From Thermoproteota archaeon (lineage in GTDB: Archaea; Korarchaeota; Korarchaeia; Korarchaeales; Korarchaeaceae): a stretch of DNA of 33,629 bases. Shown here one piece after another: positions 23,160 through 30,472 of the stretch (within the stretch, counting starts at the first letter, position 1; each line of letters begins with the position of its first letter). The stretch lies in the NCBI GenBank assembly GCA_027491415.1, contig JAOZFH010000054.1, positions 1-33,629 of the forward strand, read 5' to 3'. The notes beneath the pieces were generated by a model. The model searched no databases. It saw nothing but the letters and a program-made list of their open reading frames with translations, and was not told the DNA's origin. The position numbers and the translations under genes are program-made.

Positions 23160-23762
23160 CTAGGGCCTATCCTGGCTAGCCTTTACCCTTATTCCCTCTT
23201 CAGCACACCTCGGGAGTGCTATCCCTCCCGGCCCGCCGACGACCTCCGCCCTGCCCATGAGTAGGAGGGCTCCGGTGAGGGCCGCCAGAGCCGCGTCAAC
23301 CTCGTGTATCGAGCTCACTCGGCCCGGCGAATGCCTGACTGAGATTCCAACCTTCTTCAGCGCTTCTAAGACCCCGGCCGCGGTCCTGGGTACCCCGAGC
23401 ACCTTGGCCGTCGATCCGGGGTGGACCTCCACTACCCTCACGCCGAGCGCTCTCAGGCCCGAGGCGAGCCTCATCCCCCTCTCCGTCAGCGACCTCATGG
23501 GGCCGAGCATGGGCGGCAGGACCCTCAGCCCCCTCCTGATGAGCTCTCTGTCTGAATCCCTGAGCCACCCCGAGCTCGGCTTGCTGAGGGGCGCGTCTAT
23601 CGCCACGAGGTCCGGGTCGCTCGAGGCGACGAAGCCGAAGACCTCCTCGTCGGTGAGGAGGGTGAGGCAGGCGAGGGAGTCCGGTGTGAGAACGGCCACG
23701 CCCGTCGGCCTCGTCTCCTTTCCGGCCAGGTCGAGGCCCACGACCTTCCAGGATTCGGCCAC
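23160..23762 (-). CDS. DUF429 protein, predicted RNase H-fold nuclease
   Basis: The product has 200 residues when started at the GTG 23760-23762. The DUF429 family is predicted to have an RNase H-like fold. Candidate catalytic acidic residues fit: D11 (V-G-L-D-L-A-G), D56 (A-I-D-A-P-L), E112 (V-E-V-H-P) and D156 (H-E-V-D-A-A-L-A-A). The reading frame continues upstream to 23981, but there it overlaps the nurA coding region and lacks family similarity; a TATA-like box 27 bases before the GTG supports the short form. It forms an operon with the downstream metallo-beta-lactamase-fold gene and diverges from nurA-herA. Nuclease activity is prediction only. Confidence 0.85.
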   Translation of the reverse strand: MAESWKVVGLDLAGKETRPTGVAVLTPDSLACLTLLTDEEVFGFVASSDPDLVAIDAPLSKPSSGWLRDSDRELIRRGLRVLPPMLGPMRSLTERGMRLASGLRALGVRVVEVHPGSTAKVLGVPRTAAGVLEALKKVGISVRHSPGRVSSIHEVDAALAALTGALLLMGRAEVVGGPGGIALPRCAEEGIRVKASQDRP

Positions 23763-23784
23763 CGAACCCCCGCGGAGGTCTAAG

Positions 23785-23793
23785 CTAAATAAT
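23785..23793. promoter_or_regulatory. TATA-like core shared by DUF429 and nurA
   Basis: ctaaataat is centred 27 bases from the GTG start of DUF429 (minus) and 26 bases from the ATG of nurA (plus), the only AT-rich patch in the 52-base gap. Both genes would be leaderless from a single element. Confidence 0.65.
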
Positions 23794-23814
23794 CGCGGCC
23801 GCCCCGACTGGGCG

Positions 23815-24930
23815 ATGGGGCTCGATATCGAGGAGCCTCTCCCGTCTACCCGGGCGATAGTGGCACTGAGAGACGCCCTGCTCGGGTACCTGGAATCCCT
23901 GGCGGACAGCATAGACCGGAGGGTCGTCTCGGCGGAGACCGCCGGGGCGCGCGCCCTCCTGGGTGATCCGGTCGCCTCCAAGGTGCCAGGGGACCTGTCT
24001 GTGCCGGCCGCGGCCGCGGACGGGGGAAGCGCAGTCTACAGCCTCAGCTCCGCCAGCCTCGGCGTGTGCGTCGCCCTGTCAGTCCAGCTGAGGGTGGGGG
24101 ATCGCGTCAGGCGAGGCCGCGCCCTCACAGCCGTCGTCCCTCGGGACCCGGCCCTGGCCGTGGGGATGAGCCCCCAAGAGGTGGAGGCGGTCCTCTCCCC
24201 GCTCAGGGAGGCCCTAGTGGCTAGGGCGGCCGAGGCAGCCGTCAGGGGCGAACTCGGTGAGAGGCCGGATATCGTGATCCTGGACGGCCCGCTCATCCCG
24301 CCGGAGTCCGTGGGGCTGGCCGCAAGGGTCGGTGGAGATCTGAAGCTGGCAAGGGAGGCGGTGGAGGCGTACCTCGACGCCCACTCGTCCCTCCTCAGGG
24401 CGGCGATGGGGATGGAGGTCACCCTCATCGGATTCGTGAAGAGGCCCCGCTCCCACTACCTCAGCCTGATATCGGGGGGCGGAGGCGCGACGCTGAGCGA
24501 CAGCGCCATAGCCTCCGCCGTGCTGACCGAGGTTGGCCAGCTGGCCCCTTACAAGCCGATAGAGCTCTGGGAAGCAGAGTTGGATTCGATCATAGGGTAC
24601 CCTGAGATTCGGGCGGCCCTGGAACCGGGCTCCGTGTCCTTCGCATTCGTCAGGACCACGAAGAGGAGGCCTCCCTTCAGGGTGGACTTCGGGAACCTGG
24701 CCGAGCCGCTGTCGGATCCCAGGGTGGTGGCGGGCTACCTCGTTGCCACCGCTGACTCGGAGGGCATACCCCTGCCGGTAGTGAAGGCCGACGAGTCGGT
24801 GAAGGTCAGCAGGCGGGTCGCCAGGGACGTGTACCTCGAGTCGCTGAGGAGGCTGATAGCCAGGGCCGCGAGGTCTGGGGCCTCGACTCGGAGGGTTATT
24901 CAGCTCCTCACGCCCATGTACGGTGAGTGA
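23815..24930 (+). CDS. nurA: NurA 5'-3' nuclease
   Basis: This 371-residue protein is the NurA nuclease that works with HerA helicase to resect DNA ends in archaeal double-strand-break repair. The metal-binding motifs match the family: D69 in A-A-D-G-G, D157 in I-L-D-G-P-L, a K-R-P-R-S-H segment at 209-214, the R-V-D-F-G strand (D291) and a C-terminal helix with A-D-E-S-V-K-V-S-R. A longer frame reaches back to 23257 but that part is antisense to DUF429; the promoter and the M-G-L-D-I-E start support 23815. It overlaps the herA GTG by 8 bases. No mre11 or rad50 is adjacent, unlike many archaea. Confidence 0.9.
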   Translation: MGLDIEEPLPSTRAIVALRDALLGYLESLADSIDRRVVSAETAGARALLGDPVASKVPGDLSVPAAAADGGSAVYSLSSASLGVCVALSVQLRVGDRVRRGRALTAVVPRDPALAVGMSPQEVEAVLSPLREALVARAAEAAVRGELGERPDIVILDGPLIPPESVGLAARVGGDLKLAREAVEAYLDAHSSLLRAAMGMEVTLIGFVKRPRSHYLSLISGGGGATLSDSAIASAVLTEVGQLAPYKPIELWEAELDSIIGYPEIRAALEPGSVSFAFVRTTKRRPPFRVDFGNLAEPLSDPRVVAGYLVATADSEGIPLPVVKADESVKVSRRVARDVYLESLRRLIARAARSGASTRRVIQLLTPMYGE

Positions 24931-26410
24931 GATGGAGGTAGTGGGTCACGTCTACGAGGAGTCCGGGTACTACAGGCCGGACTCCTTCGACGTCGTGCTC
25001 AGGGAGGGCGCATCCGTCGAGCCCGGGGAGTTCCTCTGGGTCGCGGCAGAGGGCAGGAGGGTCTACTACCAGGTGGTGGAGGTCGTCGTTCGAAGGCGGC
25101 CGGCCGCCTACGACGAGATCATGCTGAAGACCGGGAGGGCGGTGAGGGACGAGGAGTCCGACTTCCCCAGGGCCAGGGTGGAGCAGGTGGGGTACGTGTC
25201 GGGCAGGAGGCTCGACAGCTACACCGGCCTGATCAGACCCCACCAGGAGGTCTACCGGGCCGAGGAGGAGGACCTCGACGCTCTGCTGTCTTGGAGGCGC
25301 GGCGAGGCGTCCGGGCCCACGGTGCTCCTGGGGGAGGTGAGGCCCGGCGGCCTGAAGCTGAGGCTCAGGGCGTGGGACCTCATGAGGAGGGGGCTCGTGG
25401 TCTTCGGAGGGGTCGGCTCTGGCAAGACGACGACCATGCTCAACCTGGTGGTCAGGCTGCTCGACGAGGTGAGGTCGGCCGGGGGGACCCCGAGCGCGCT
25501 CGTGATCGACAAGGACGGGGAGTACGGCCCGGTCCTGTCGGAGAGGTTCTCCGCCGAGGTCCTAGACGCCAGCTCCCTGATCCCCTCCGGAGAGGGTGAG
25601 GACGTCTACTCCAGGCTCAGGGATCTGCTCGGCCTCTCCGGCTCCTCGAGGGAGGCCAAGGCCCTCAAGAGCGCTGTCATGTCCACCCTCGGAGGCCTCA
25701 AGGGCTCCTTCGACAGGGTGACCGTCTCGGCGATCCTGGAGAGGCTCAAGAGTTCCGGGTCGAGCGAGGCAGCCTCCCTGGCGGCCCAGATCCGCGGCGC
25801 CATCGACTCGATCCCCGAGCCCAGAGAGGGGGTTCCCGCGAACTCCCTAGACGGGGTGGTGAGCGGCCGGACGGTGGTGATCGACCTGACCAAGGTCGAC
25901 GACTGGGACGCAGCGTACCTGGCCATTTCGGAGGCGCTGCAGGCCTGCTACAGGAGGGCACTCTCCGACAGGAGCTTCGGCCTTTTGGTGGCGATGGACG
26001 AGGCCCACCTGTTCGCCCCGGAGAGGGGCGGAGTCTCGCTGGCCGAGGATCAGGCCACCAAGATACTCAGATCGACGATCAAGATAGTCGCCACGACCGG
26101 GCCGAGGAACGGGATGACCCCGTTCATCGCGACCCAGAGGCCGGCGCTCATCGACAAGACGGTGACCACGCAGCTGGGTCAGAACGTCGTGAGCCACAGG
26201 GTCGAGGACGTGGATCTAGAGAGGGTGGGGGAGATGATAGGAAAGATGGCGGAAGCCGTTCGGCTGTTTCCCGAGGGCAGGGCAGTGGTGAAGAGCACGG
26301 CGGCCCCCCTCCCGAGGCCTGTCGTGGTCGACGTGTCCGCTGAGGTGTTCCCGGCCTCGACCGGGTGGACGGCGCTGGATAGGTGGCTTGGGGGTTCGGG
26401 AGGCGAGTGA
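24923..26410 (+). CDS. herA: HerA DNA helicase/translocase
   Basis: This 495-residue protein is the bipolar hexameric HerA ATPase. It has an N-terminal HAS beta-barrel (about 1-110) and a FtsK/HerA ATPase domain with Walker A G162-G-V-G-S-G-K-T-T, D-K-D-G-E-Y (196-201), Walker B L-L-V-A-M-D-E (354-360) and the conserved A-T-Q-R-P. It forms a ring that loads NurA at DNA ends. GTG 24923 overlaps nurA by 8 bases; ATG 24932, one base after the nurA stop and preceded by ggtgag, is an equally good start and would be translationally coupled. Length is typical. Confidence 0.95.
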   Translation: MSEMEVVGHVYEESGYYRPDSFDVVLREGASVEPGEFLWVAAEGRRVYYQVVEVVVRRRPAAYDEIMLKTGRAVRDEESDFPRARVEQVGYVSGRRLDSYTGLIRPHQEVYRAEEEDLDALLSWRRGEASGPTVLLGEVRPGGLKLRLRAWDLMRRGLVVFGGVGSGKTTTMLNLVVRLLDEVRSAGGTPSALVIDKDGEYGPVLSERFSAEVLDASSLIPSGEGEDVYSRLRDLLGLSGSSREAKALKSAVMSTLGGLKGSFDRVTVSAILERLKSSGSSEAASLAAQIRGAIDSIPEPREGVPANSLDGVVSGRTVVIDLTKVDDWDAAYLAISEALQACYRRALSDRSFGLLVAMDEAHLFAPERGGVSLAEDQATKILRSTIKIVATTGPRNGMTPFIATQRPALIDKTVTTQLGQNVVSHRVEDVDLERVGEMIGKMAEAVRLFPEGRAVVKSTAAPLPRPVVVDVSAEVFPASTGWTALDRWLGGSGGE

Positions 26411-26452
26411 ACTCCGGATCGAAGCTGACCCCCGGCCAGCCTGCTCGCCCTC

Positions 26453-27253
26453 TCACCCGCGGGAGAAGGTGAACGGCTTCTTCGTTATTATGAACTCGCA
26501 GTACTCGTCTCCCTTGGCCCTGCAGGCCACCTCTCGGCCGAAGCAAGGGGTGCCAAACATCTCGGAGAAGAAGCCCGTCAGGACACCCTTCAGGAAGTGG
26601 CACACCGGCTCGGGGGATGGCTCTCCAGATTCGAACGTGTTCCACAGGCGAACCCTGGCGACGCTTTTCTTCACGTCGAGTTCCACCACCTCCCCCCTCT
26701 CAATCCACCCCAGGACCACGATGACGTTCAGCGCGGCCTCCGCCAGCGCCTTCCCCTCGAGGCCAAACCTCCTCCTCCACTCCGGATAGCTCTTTCGACC
26801 GCCGTAGAGCCCGAGGAACTCGACCATCCTCTTGCCGTCGTCGCCCCACCTCTTGTACGCCTCCCTGAACACGTTGCGGAGCCAGCCCGCCCGCATCTCC
26901 ACGACCGCGTCGGGCCCGAGGAGCTGGATTCCGTGGTGCACGTCAACGACCATGTCGCCCAGGTTGGCCTCGGAGATGTGGACTTCCCTTACCCCCCTCA
27001 CGCCCGAGATCAGATCCCTGAGCTCGCCCTCGTCGACCCCCTCGCCGTCTATGAAGAAGCACCACCAAGCCACGTCTGGCCTGTCCGAGGCGTGGTGAAC
27101 TCCCCAGAGGATGTTCACACCCTTATCGGCGAGGGCGCTCGAGACCTCCGCGATCCTGCCCGGTGTGTTCTCCGCCAGGATGGATATCTCAAGAATCCTC
27201 TTCCCCCCTGACTCGAAGAGCCTCGGGAAGAACAGATTGTGCCTGTGTTCCAT
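26453..27253 (-). CDS. ACT-V4R regulator-like protein
   Basis: This 266-residue protein combines an N-terminal ACT-like fold (residues about 18-95: E-I-S-I-L-A-E-N-T-P-G-R-I-A-E-V, then V-N-I-L-W-G-V-H-H) with a C-terminal V4R domain (about 110-262). V4R signature residues C218-H219, C237, C244 and C252 (K-G-D-E-Y-C-E-F) could bind metal or a small hydrocarbon, as proposed for V4R proteins. ACT domains bind amino acids, so a ligand-sensing regulator is inferred. No HTH is obvious, although the middle segment (about 120-190) might contain one. A palindrome sits in its own promoter. Confidence 0.8.
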   Translation of the reverse strand: MEHRHNLFFPRLFESGGKRILEISILAENTPGRIAEVSSALADKGVNILWGVHHASDRPDVAWWCFFIDGEGVDEGELRDLISGVRGVREVHISEANLGDMVVDVHHGIQLLGPDAVVEMRAGWLRNVFREAYKRWGDDGKRMVEFLGLYGGRKSYPEWRRRFGLEGKALAEAALNVIVVLGWIERGEVVELDVKKSVARVRLWNTFESGEPSPEPVCHFLKGVLTGFFSEMFGTPCFGREVACRAKGDEYCEFIITKKPFTFSRG

Positions 27254-27257
27254 CCCC

Positions 27258-27273
27258 TAAACCGATCGTTTTA
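27258..27273. promoter_or_regulatory. 16-base near-palindrome, operator candidate of the ACT-V4R gene
   Basis: taaaccgatcgtttta pairs at 7 of 8 arm positions around a CGATCG core. It lies between the start codon (27251-27253) and the minus-strand TATA-like box (27285-27294), so it straddles the expected transcription start. This is the position of a repressor operator. Confidence 0.5.
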
Positions 27274-27284
27274 GCCCCCCATTC

Positions 27285-27294
27285 GTTATTAAAG
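27285..27294 (-). promoter_or_regulatory. TATA-like element of the ACT-V4R gene
   Basis: Minus strand ctttaataac, about 37 bases before the ATG, in an AT-rich island, predicting a leader of about 10 bases. Confidence 0.5.
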
Positions 27295-27334
27295 ATAAAG
27301 GCGATCCTTCGCGCAAGGGTCGCCCGCTGAGGGC

Positions 27335-28096
27335 CTACCCGACCCTCCTCCCCACCAGTATCATCCTGGGGCTCGTGACTGAGTACGGCGAAGCGTCGTA
27401 GTCACCGTACGCGGCCTGAACCTCCAGCCCGGCCTCCTTCATGAGCGCGGTGAGTTCTCTGAGCGAGTAGAGCCTGAGGCTTATGCTCCTCTCCCCCTTG
27501 AACTCCCTGGACTTGAAGAAGATCCTCCTGTCGGTGATCCGGCCGGCCTCCAGGTCTAGGATCTCCTCCCCCAGGACCAGGAGGTCTCCCCAGCCCTCCC
27601 ACCATCTCCACCTCTCGGATCCGTGGGCCGCGGCCAGGGCGACGAGCCTCTCCCTGTTCCTGACGTCTATCAGGAGCCTCCCGCCGACCTTGAGGGAAGA
27701 GGTCGCCTCGCTGAGCACCCTCACGTTGTCCTCGTCGTCGTAGAACCCGAAGCTCGTGTAGAACATGTAGGCGCCGTCGAACTCGGACCTCCAAGGCATG
27801 TGCCTCATGTCCCCGGGTACGAAGTCAACCGAAACCCCAAGCTCTCTCGCCTTTGCCCTCCCTATCTCTAGGTACGCTGGATTTATGTCCAGCCCTACGA
27901 CCTGGAGCCCCATCTCGGCCAGCACTACCGCGTGCCTGCCGTAGCCGCAGCCTATGTCCAGCACCCTGTCTCCGGGCTTGAGGTCAAGGGCCTTTACGAT
28001 GAACTCGGCCTCTCTCCGGGTCTCGTCCTCCGGGTGCTTACTCTGCTGGTACTCCATGTACAGCTCGTCGAAGTATGACAGGATGCCCCCGGCCAT
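27335..28096 (-). CDS. SAM-dependent methyltransferase
   Basis: This class I Rossmann methyltransferase has 253 residues from the ATG at 28094-28096. SAM motif I is L-D-I-G-C-G-Y-G-R (46-54), the ribose-binding acid is D70 (V-G-L-D), motif II-like G-D-M-R is at 95-98, followed by a Tyr/Phe-rich segment (Y-M-F-Y-T-S-F-G-F-Y) that may form the substrate pocket. A longer frame extends upstream but crosses the promoter and the divergent transporter gene, so it is rejected. The substrate is unknown. Confidence 0.85.
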   Translation of the reverse strand: MAGGILSYFDELYMEYQQSKHPEDETRREAEFIVKALDLKPGDRVLDIGCGYGRHAVVLAEMGLQVVGLDINPAYLEIGRAKARELGVSVDFVPGDMRHMPWRSEFDGAYMFYTSFGFYDDEDNVRVLSEATSSLKVGGRLLIDVRNRERLVALAAAHGSERWRWWEGWGDLLVLGEEILDLEAGRITDRRIFFKSREFKGERSISLRLYSLRELTALMKEAGLEVQAAYGDYDASPYSVTSPRMILVGRRVG

Positions 28097-28117
28097 CGCG
28101 CCCCCCTCGAAGGGGGA

Positions 28118-28127
28118 CCATATAAGG
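28118..28127. promoter_or_regulatory. TATA-like core between divergent methyltransferase and transporter
   Basis: ccatataagg reads ccttatatgg on the other strand, an almost symmetric TATA. It lies 26 bases from the methyltransferase ATG (28096) and about 38 from the transporter ATG (28161). Confidence 0.55.
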
Positions 28128-28160
28128 AGGGGCGCCGGTGCTGGGGGCCGGGAGTCAAAG

Positions 28161-29013
28161 ATGTTGACCATTCCCCCCGAGGCCATGGCCCTGGCCAACG
28201 CGGCCCTGACCGGCTTGACCCCCGTCATCCTGAAGGGGCCCACGTCGAGGCGCGATCCCGCCGCGCTCAACCTTGTGAGGTTCGCGACGGCCGCCTTGGT
28301 CCTCGTCCCACTGGCTTGGAGCGACCTTCGTAAGGCTGACGCAAGGCTCTTCGTGCTGGGAACCGTGGCGGCGATCCTCGGGCACGGCCTGGCGTGGTAC
28401 GTTTACTTGAAGGCGCTGGGCCTCACCGACGTGACGGTGGTGTCGCCGCTCACCAACGCCTACCCCCTCTTCTCGGCCCCCATATACCTGCTGGTCTCAG
28501 GCGTGCCGCCGTCCCCTCAGATCGTCGCCGGGACTATTGCCGTGGTGCTCGGCGTGGGCCTCGTCGCGGGGTCGGACAGGCCTCGGGGCGGCGGAAGGAT
28601 CTCTCTCGGGGCGCTCCTCTCAATCGCTGTGGCGGCCGTATGGGGGCTCAACACGGTCTTGTTCAAGCTCGCCCTCTCGGGGGGGAGGCGCCCTCGCCCT
28701 CGCCGCGCTGAGGGCGTCGGTCGCGACTGCGCTGCTGGCGGCGATCGTACTCTTCCGGAGGGGTCTGAGGCTCTCCCCAGCCGACGCAGCCGCGGCCTCC
28801 GGCGTCGGCCTCCTGGGGGACTCTCTTGCCATGGGCCCGATGCTCCTGGCCCTTGATCTCGGAGATCCCTACGTAATAGTGCCTCTCACGGCTACCACTC
28901 CGATCTTCGCATCCGTATTCGCAGGCGGCCTTCTTAGAGAGAAGTTCGGGGCGCGGAGAGTTGCTGGGATACTCCTCACCACACTCGGGGGCGCGCTGCT
29001 TGGTTCAGCCTAA
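28161..29013 (+). pseudogene. EamA/DMT-family transporter with a frameshift at a G run
   Basis: Ten-helix drug/metabolite transporters have two five-helix EamA repeats. The first repeat reads in one frame from the ATG at 28161 to about 28680 (P-L-T-N-A-Y-P-L-F, helices throughout). At a run of seven G (28679-28685) the sense frame moves to the next one and continues to the stop at 29011-29013 with the second repeat (L-A-L-A-A-L-R-A-S-V-A-T, P-L-T-A-T-T-P-I-F-A-S-V). Removing one G gives an intact protein of about 283 residues with S-G-G-G-A-L-A-L at the join. Both halves are well preserved, so this may be a very recent mutation, phase variation, or a sequencing error. Confidence 0.8.
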
Positions 29014-29033
29014 GCTCAGTCGACCGAAATACG

Positions 29034-29042
29034 GTTAATTTA
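29034..29042 (+). promoter_or_regulatory. TATA-like element of the DUF835 gene
   Basis: gttaattta is centred about 25 bases before the GTG at 29062, predicting a leaderless transcript. Confidence 0.55.
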
Positions 29043-29061
29043 CCGATCCGTCAAAGGCCGC

Positions 29062-30369
29062 GTGTGGGACCACAGCCGAATCGCGGCCGCGATATGCCTC
29101 CTCTGGCTCGCAGCCGTGGCCGGGATGTGCGCGTACTACGGCTTGTGGAGGTTGCCCCGCCTTGAAAAGATCGATCCGGTTGACGTCGCGCTCGAGTCTG
29201 GGGCCATTGCGATCCTATCAATGGCGCTCATTTCCTCCATCGTCCTATACAGGCTGGGAGCGGGAGAGGTCTTCCCAGCCTGGAGTGTTCTCCCTCTGAT
29301 CTCCGGGGTCGTCCTCTCGGGACTCCTCTGTGACTTTCTCGATGAATTCTACGAACTCCCCTGGGTGCTGATGGGGCCTGTCCAGATAGTTCCCCCAATT
29401 ATGGGGACGTTTCTGCTCGTTCACCTGATGAAGGGATGGTACGAGATGTACCCGGAGCGCCCGCGGGCTAGGTGGGATGTAAGGTTGGTCCTAGCCTTCT
29501 ACTCCCTCTACGGCTCTGCCCTCGTCGCCTCCATAGCCACGTCGAGTCCGCCGGCGCAGCCTCCCCCTCTCACCCCCGGAGAGGTCGTAGCCAGCTCCGA
29601 GCCCCTGTTGTTCGCTGTCCTCCTGGCTGGGGGCCTCTACCTCTACTCGGGCGAGGCCTCCCGATATGTGCCCATCCAGCTGGTGCTGGGCGGATTCCTC
29701 CTTCTGGTTCTGCTGCCTCTCACCGAGACCATGAAAGATCTCCTAGGTTGGATGGATCCGTTGGTTGACACGCTCGGTCGGGACGTGGCCCCGGCGGTGT
29801 TCTACGCCTCCTTCTACATGGCCTTCGTGGAGGCCTTCAGGCGGGCCGCCTGCCCGCAAGCCCTGAGGGTGCCAAAGGTCTACGAGGCGGTCAGCCTCAT
29901 GAAGATCAGGCCCAGAGCGGACTCTTGGCCTTCGGCGGTCAGCGCGATCAGAAAGCTCTCGGAGTCGAAAGGCATACCCGTCGTGCTCCTCACGAGGCCG
30001 GGCTCACCTCTATTCACGATCGCCCACAAGGAGGACCTGCCGAAGATTTACGTCCTGCTCAGGCCAGGCGCCTCATTCCGGAAGATCGATGAGTCCACGT
30101 ATGAGGTACCCCTGGAGCCGGCGTTCATCGAGGGGGTGCTCAGGGACATTCTGAGGGGTCAGGAGGAGAGGGCTCTGGTGGTCTTCGACTCCATCACGGA
30201 CGCCATCGCCCTGCTGGACAGGAAGCGCGCATACGAGCTGATACGCCGACTGTCCGACCTGATAAAGGAAAGGGAGTCCTCCGGGGTCTTCATAGTGGTG
30301 CCGGAGGCGCACGACGAGCAGACGCGGGCGCTGATAGAGAAGATGTTCGAGAGATCCTCCGAGGTGTAG
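29062..30369 (+). CDS. Polytopic membrane protein with C-terminal DUF835 domain
   Basis: This 435-residue protein has about seven N-terminal transmembrane segments (about 5-27, 46-64, 74-92, 104-124, 140-160, 178-196 and 203-222, with a further hydrophobic stretch at 243-258). A DUF835 domain follows at about 300-432, recognisable by I-P-V-V-L-L-T-R, K-I-Y-V-L-L, V-V-F-D-S-I-T-D-A-I and G-V-F-I-V-V. DUF835 is an archaeal RecA/KaiC-like domain lacking the P-loop, often found after sensory membrane domains. A membrane-sensing signalling role is inferred. The GTG start is supported by promoter spacing. Confidence 0.85.
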   Translation: MWDHSRIAAAICLLWLAAVAGMCAYYGLWRLPRLEKIDPVDVALESGAIAILSMALISSIVLYRLGAGEVFPAWSVLPLISGVVLSGLLCDFLDEFYELPWVLMGPVQIVPPIMGTFLLVHLMKGWYEMYPERPRARWDVRLVLAFYSLYGSALVASIATSSPPAQPPPLTPGEVVASSEPLLFAVLLAGGLYLYSGEASRYVPIQLVLGGFLLLVLLPLTETMKDLLGWMDPLVDTLGRDVAPAVFYASFYMAFVEAFRRAACPQALRVPKVYEAVSLMKIRPRADSWPSAVSAIRKLSESKGIPVVLLTRPGSPLFTIAHKEDLPKIYVLLRPGASFRKIDESTYEVPLEPAFIEGVLRDILRGQEERALVVFDSITDAIALLDRKRAYELIRRLSDLIKERESSGVFIVVPEAHDEQTRALIEKMFERSSEV

Positions 30370-30436
30370 CCCCCAAGAGATTTTACGGTCGCCGGAGGGG
30401 GTTCGCCCAAGTTGGGCAACTACATCTCACATCCGG

Positions 30437-30443
30437 ATATATT
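30437..30443 (+). promoter_or_regulatory. TATA-like element of the PLP enzyme gene
   Basis: atatatt, centred about 33 bases before the ATG at 30473. A 16-base palindrome follows immediately. Confidence 0.6.
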
Positions 30444-30444
30444 C

Positions 30445-30460
30445 TGCCCCCACGGGGGCA
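30445..30460. promoter_or_regulatory. 16-base palindrome, operator candidate of the PLP enzyme gene
   Basis: tgcccccacgggggca has two perfect 7-base arms around a 2-base centre. It abuts the TATA-like box and precedes the expected transcription start at about 30463. A repressor bound here would block the promoter. Confidence 0.5.
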
Positions 30461-30472
30461 CGCCGAGGGTGG

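Noticed and set aside
23257-23814. N-terminal extension of NurA
   Set aside because: The 186 extra codons are antisense to DUF429 and cross the shared promoter; NurA begins normally at 23815.
23763-23981. N-terminal extension of the DUF429 protein
   Set aside because: It is antisense to the nurA start and its promoter; the family-like part begins at the GTG 23762.
28097-28270. N-terminal extension of the methyltransferase
   Set aside because: It overlaps the divergent transporter start and the TATA-like core; the ATG at 28096 has the right promoter spacing.
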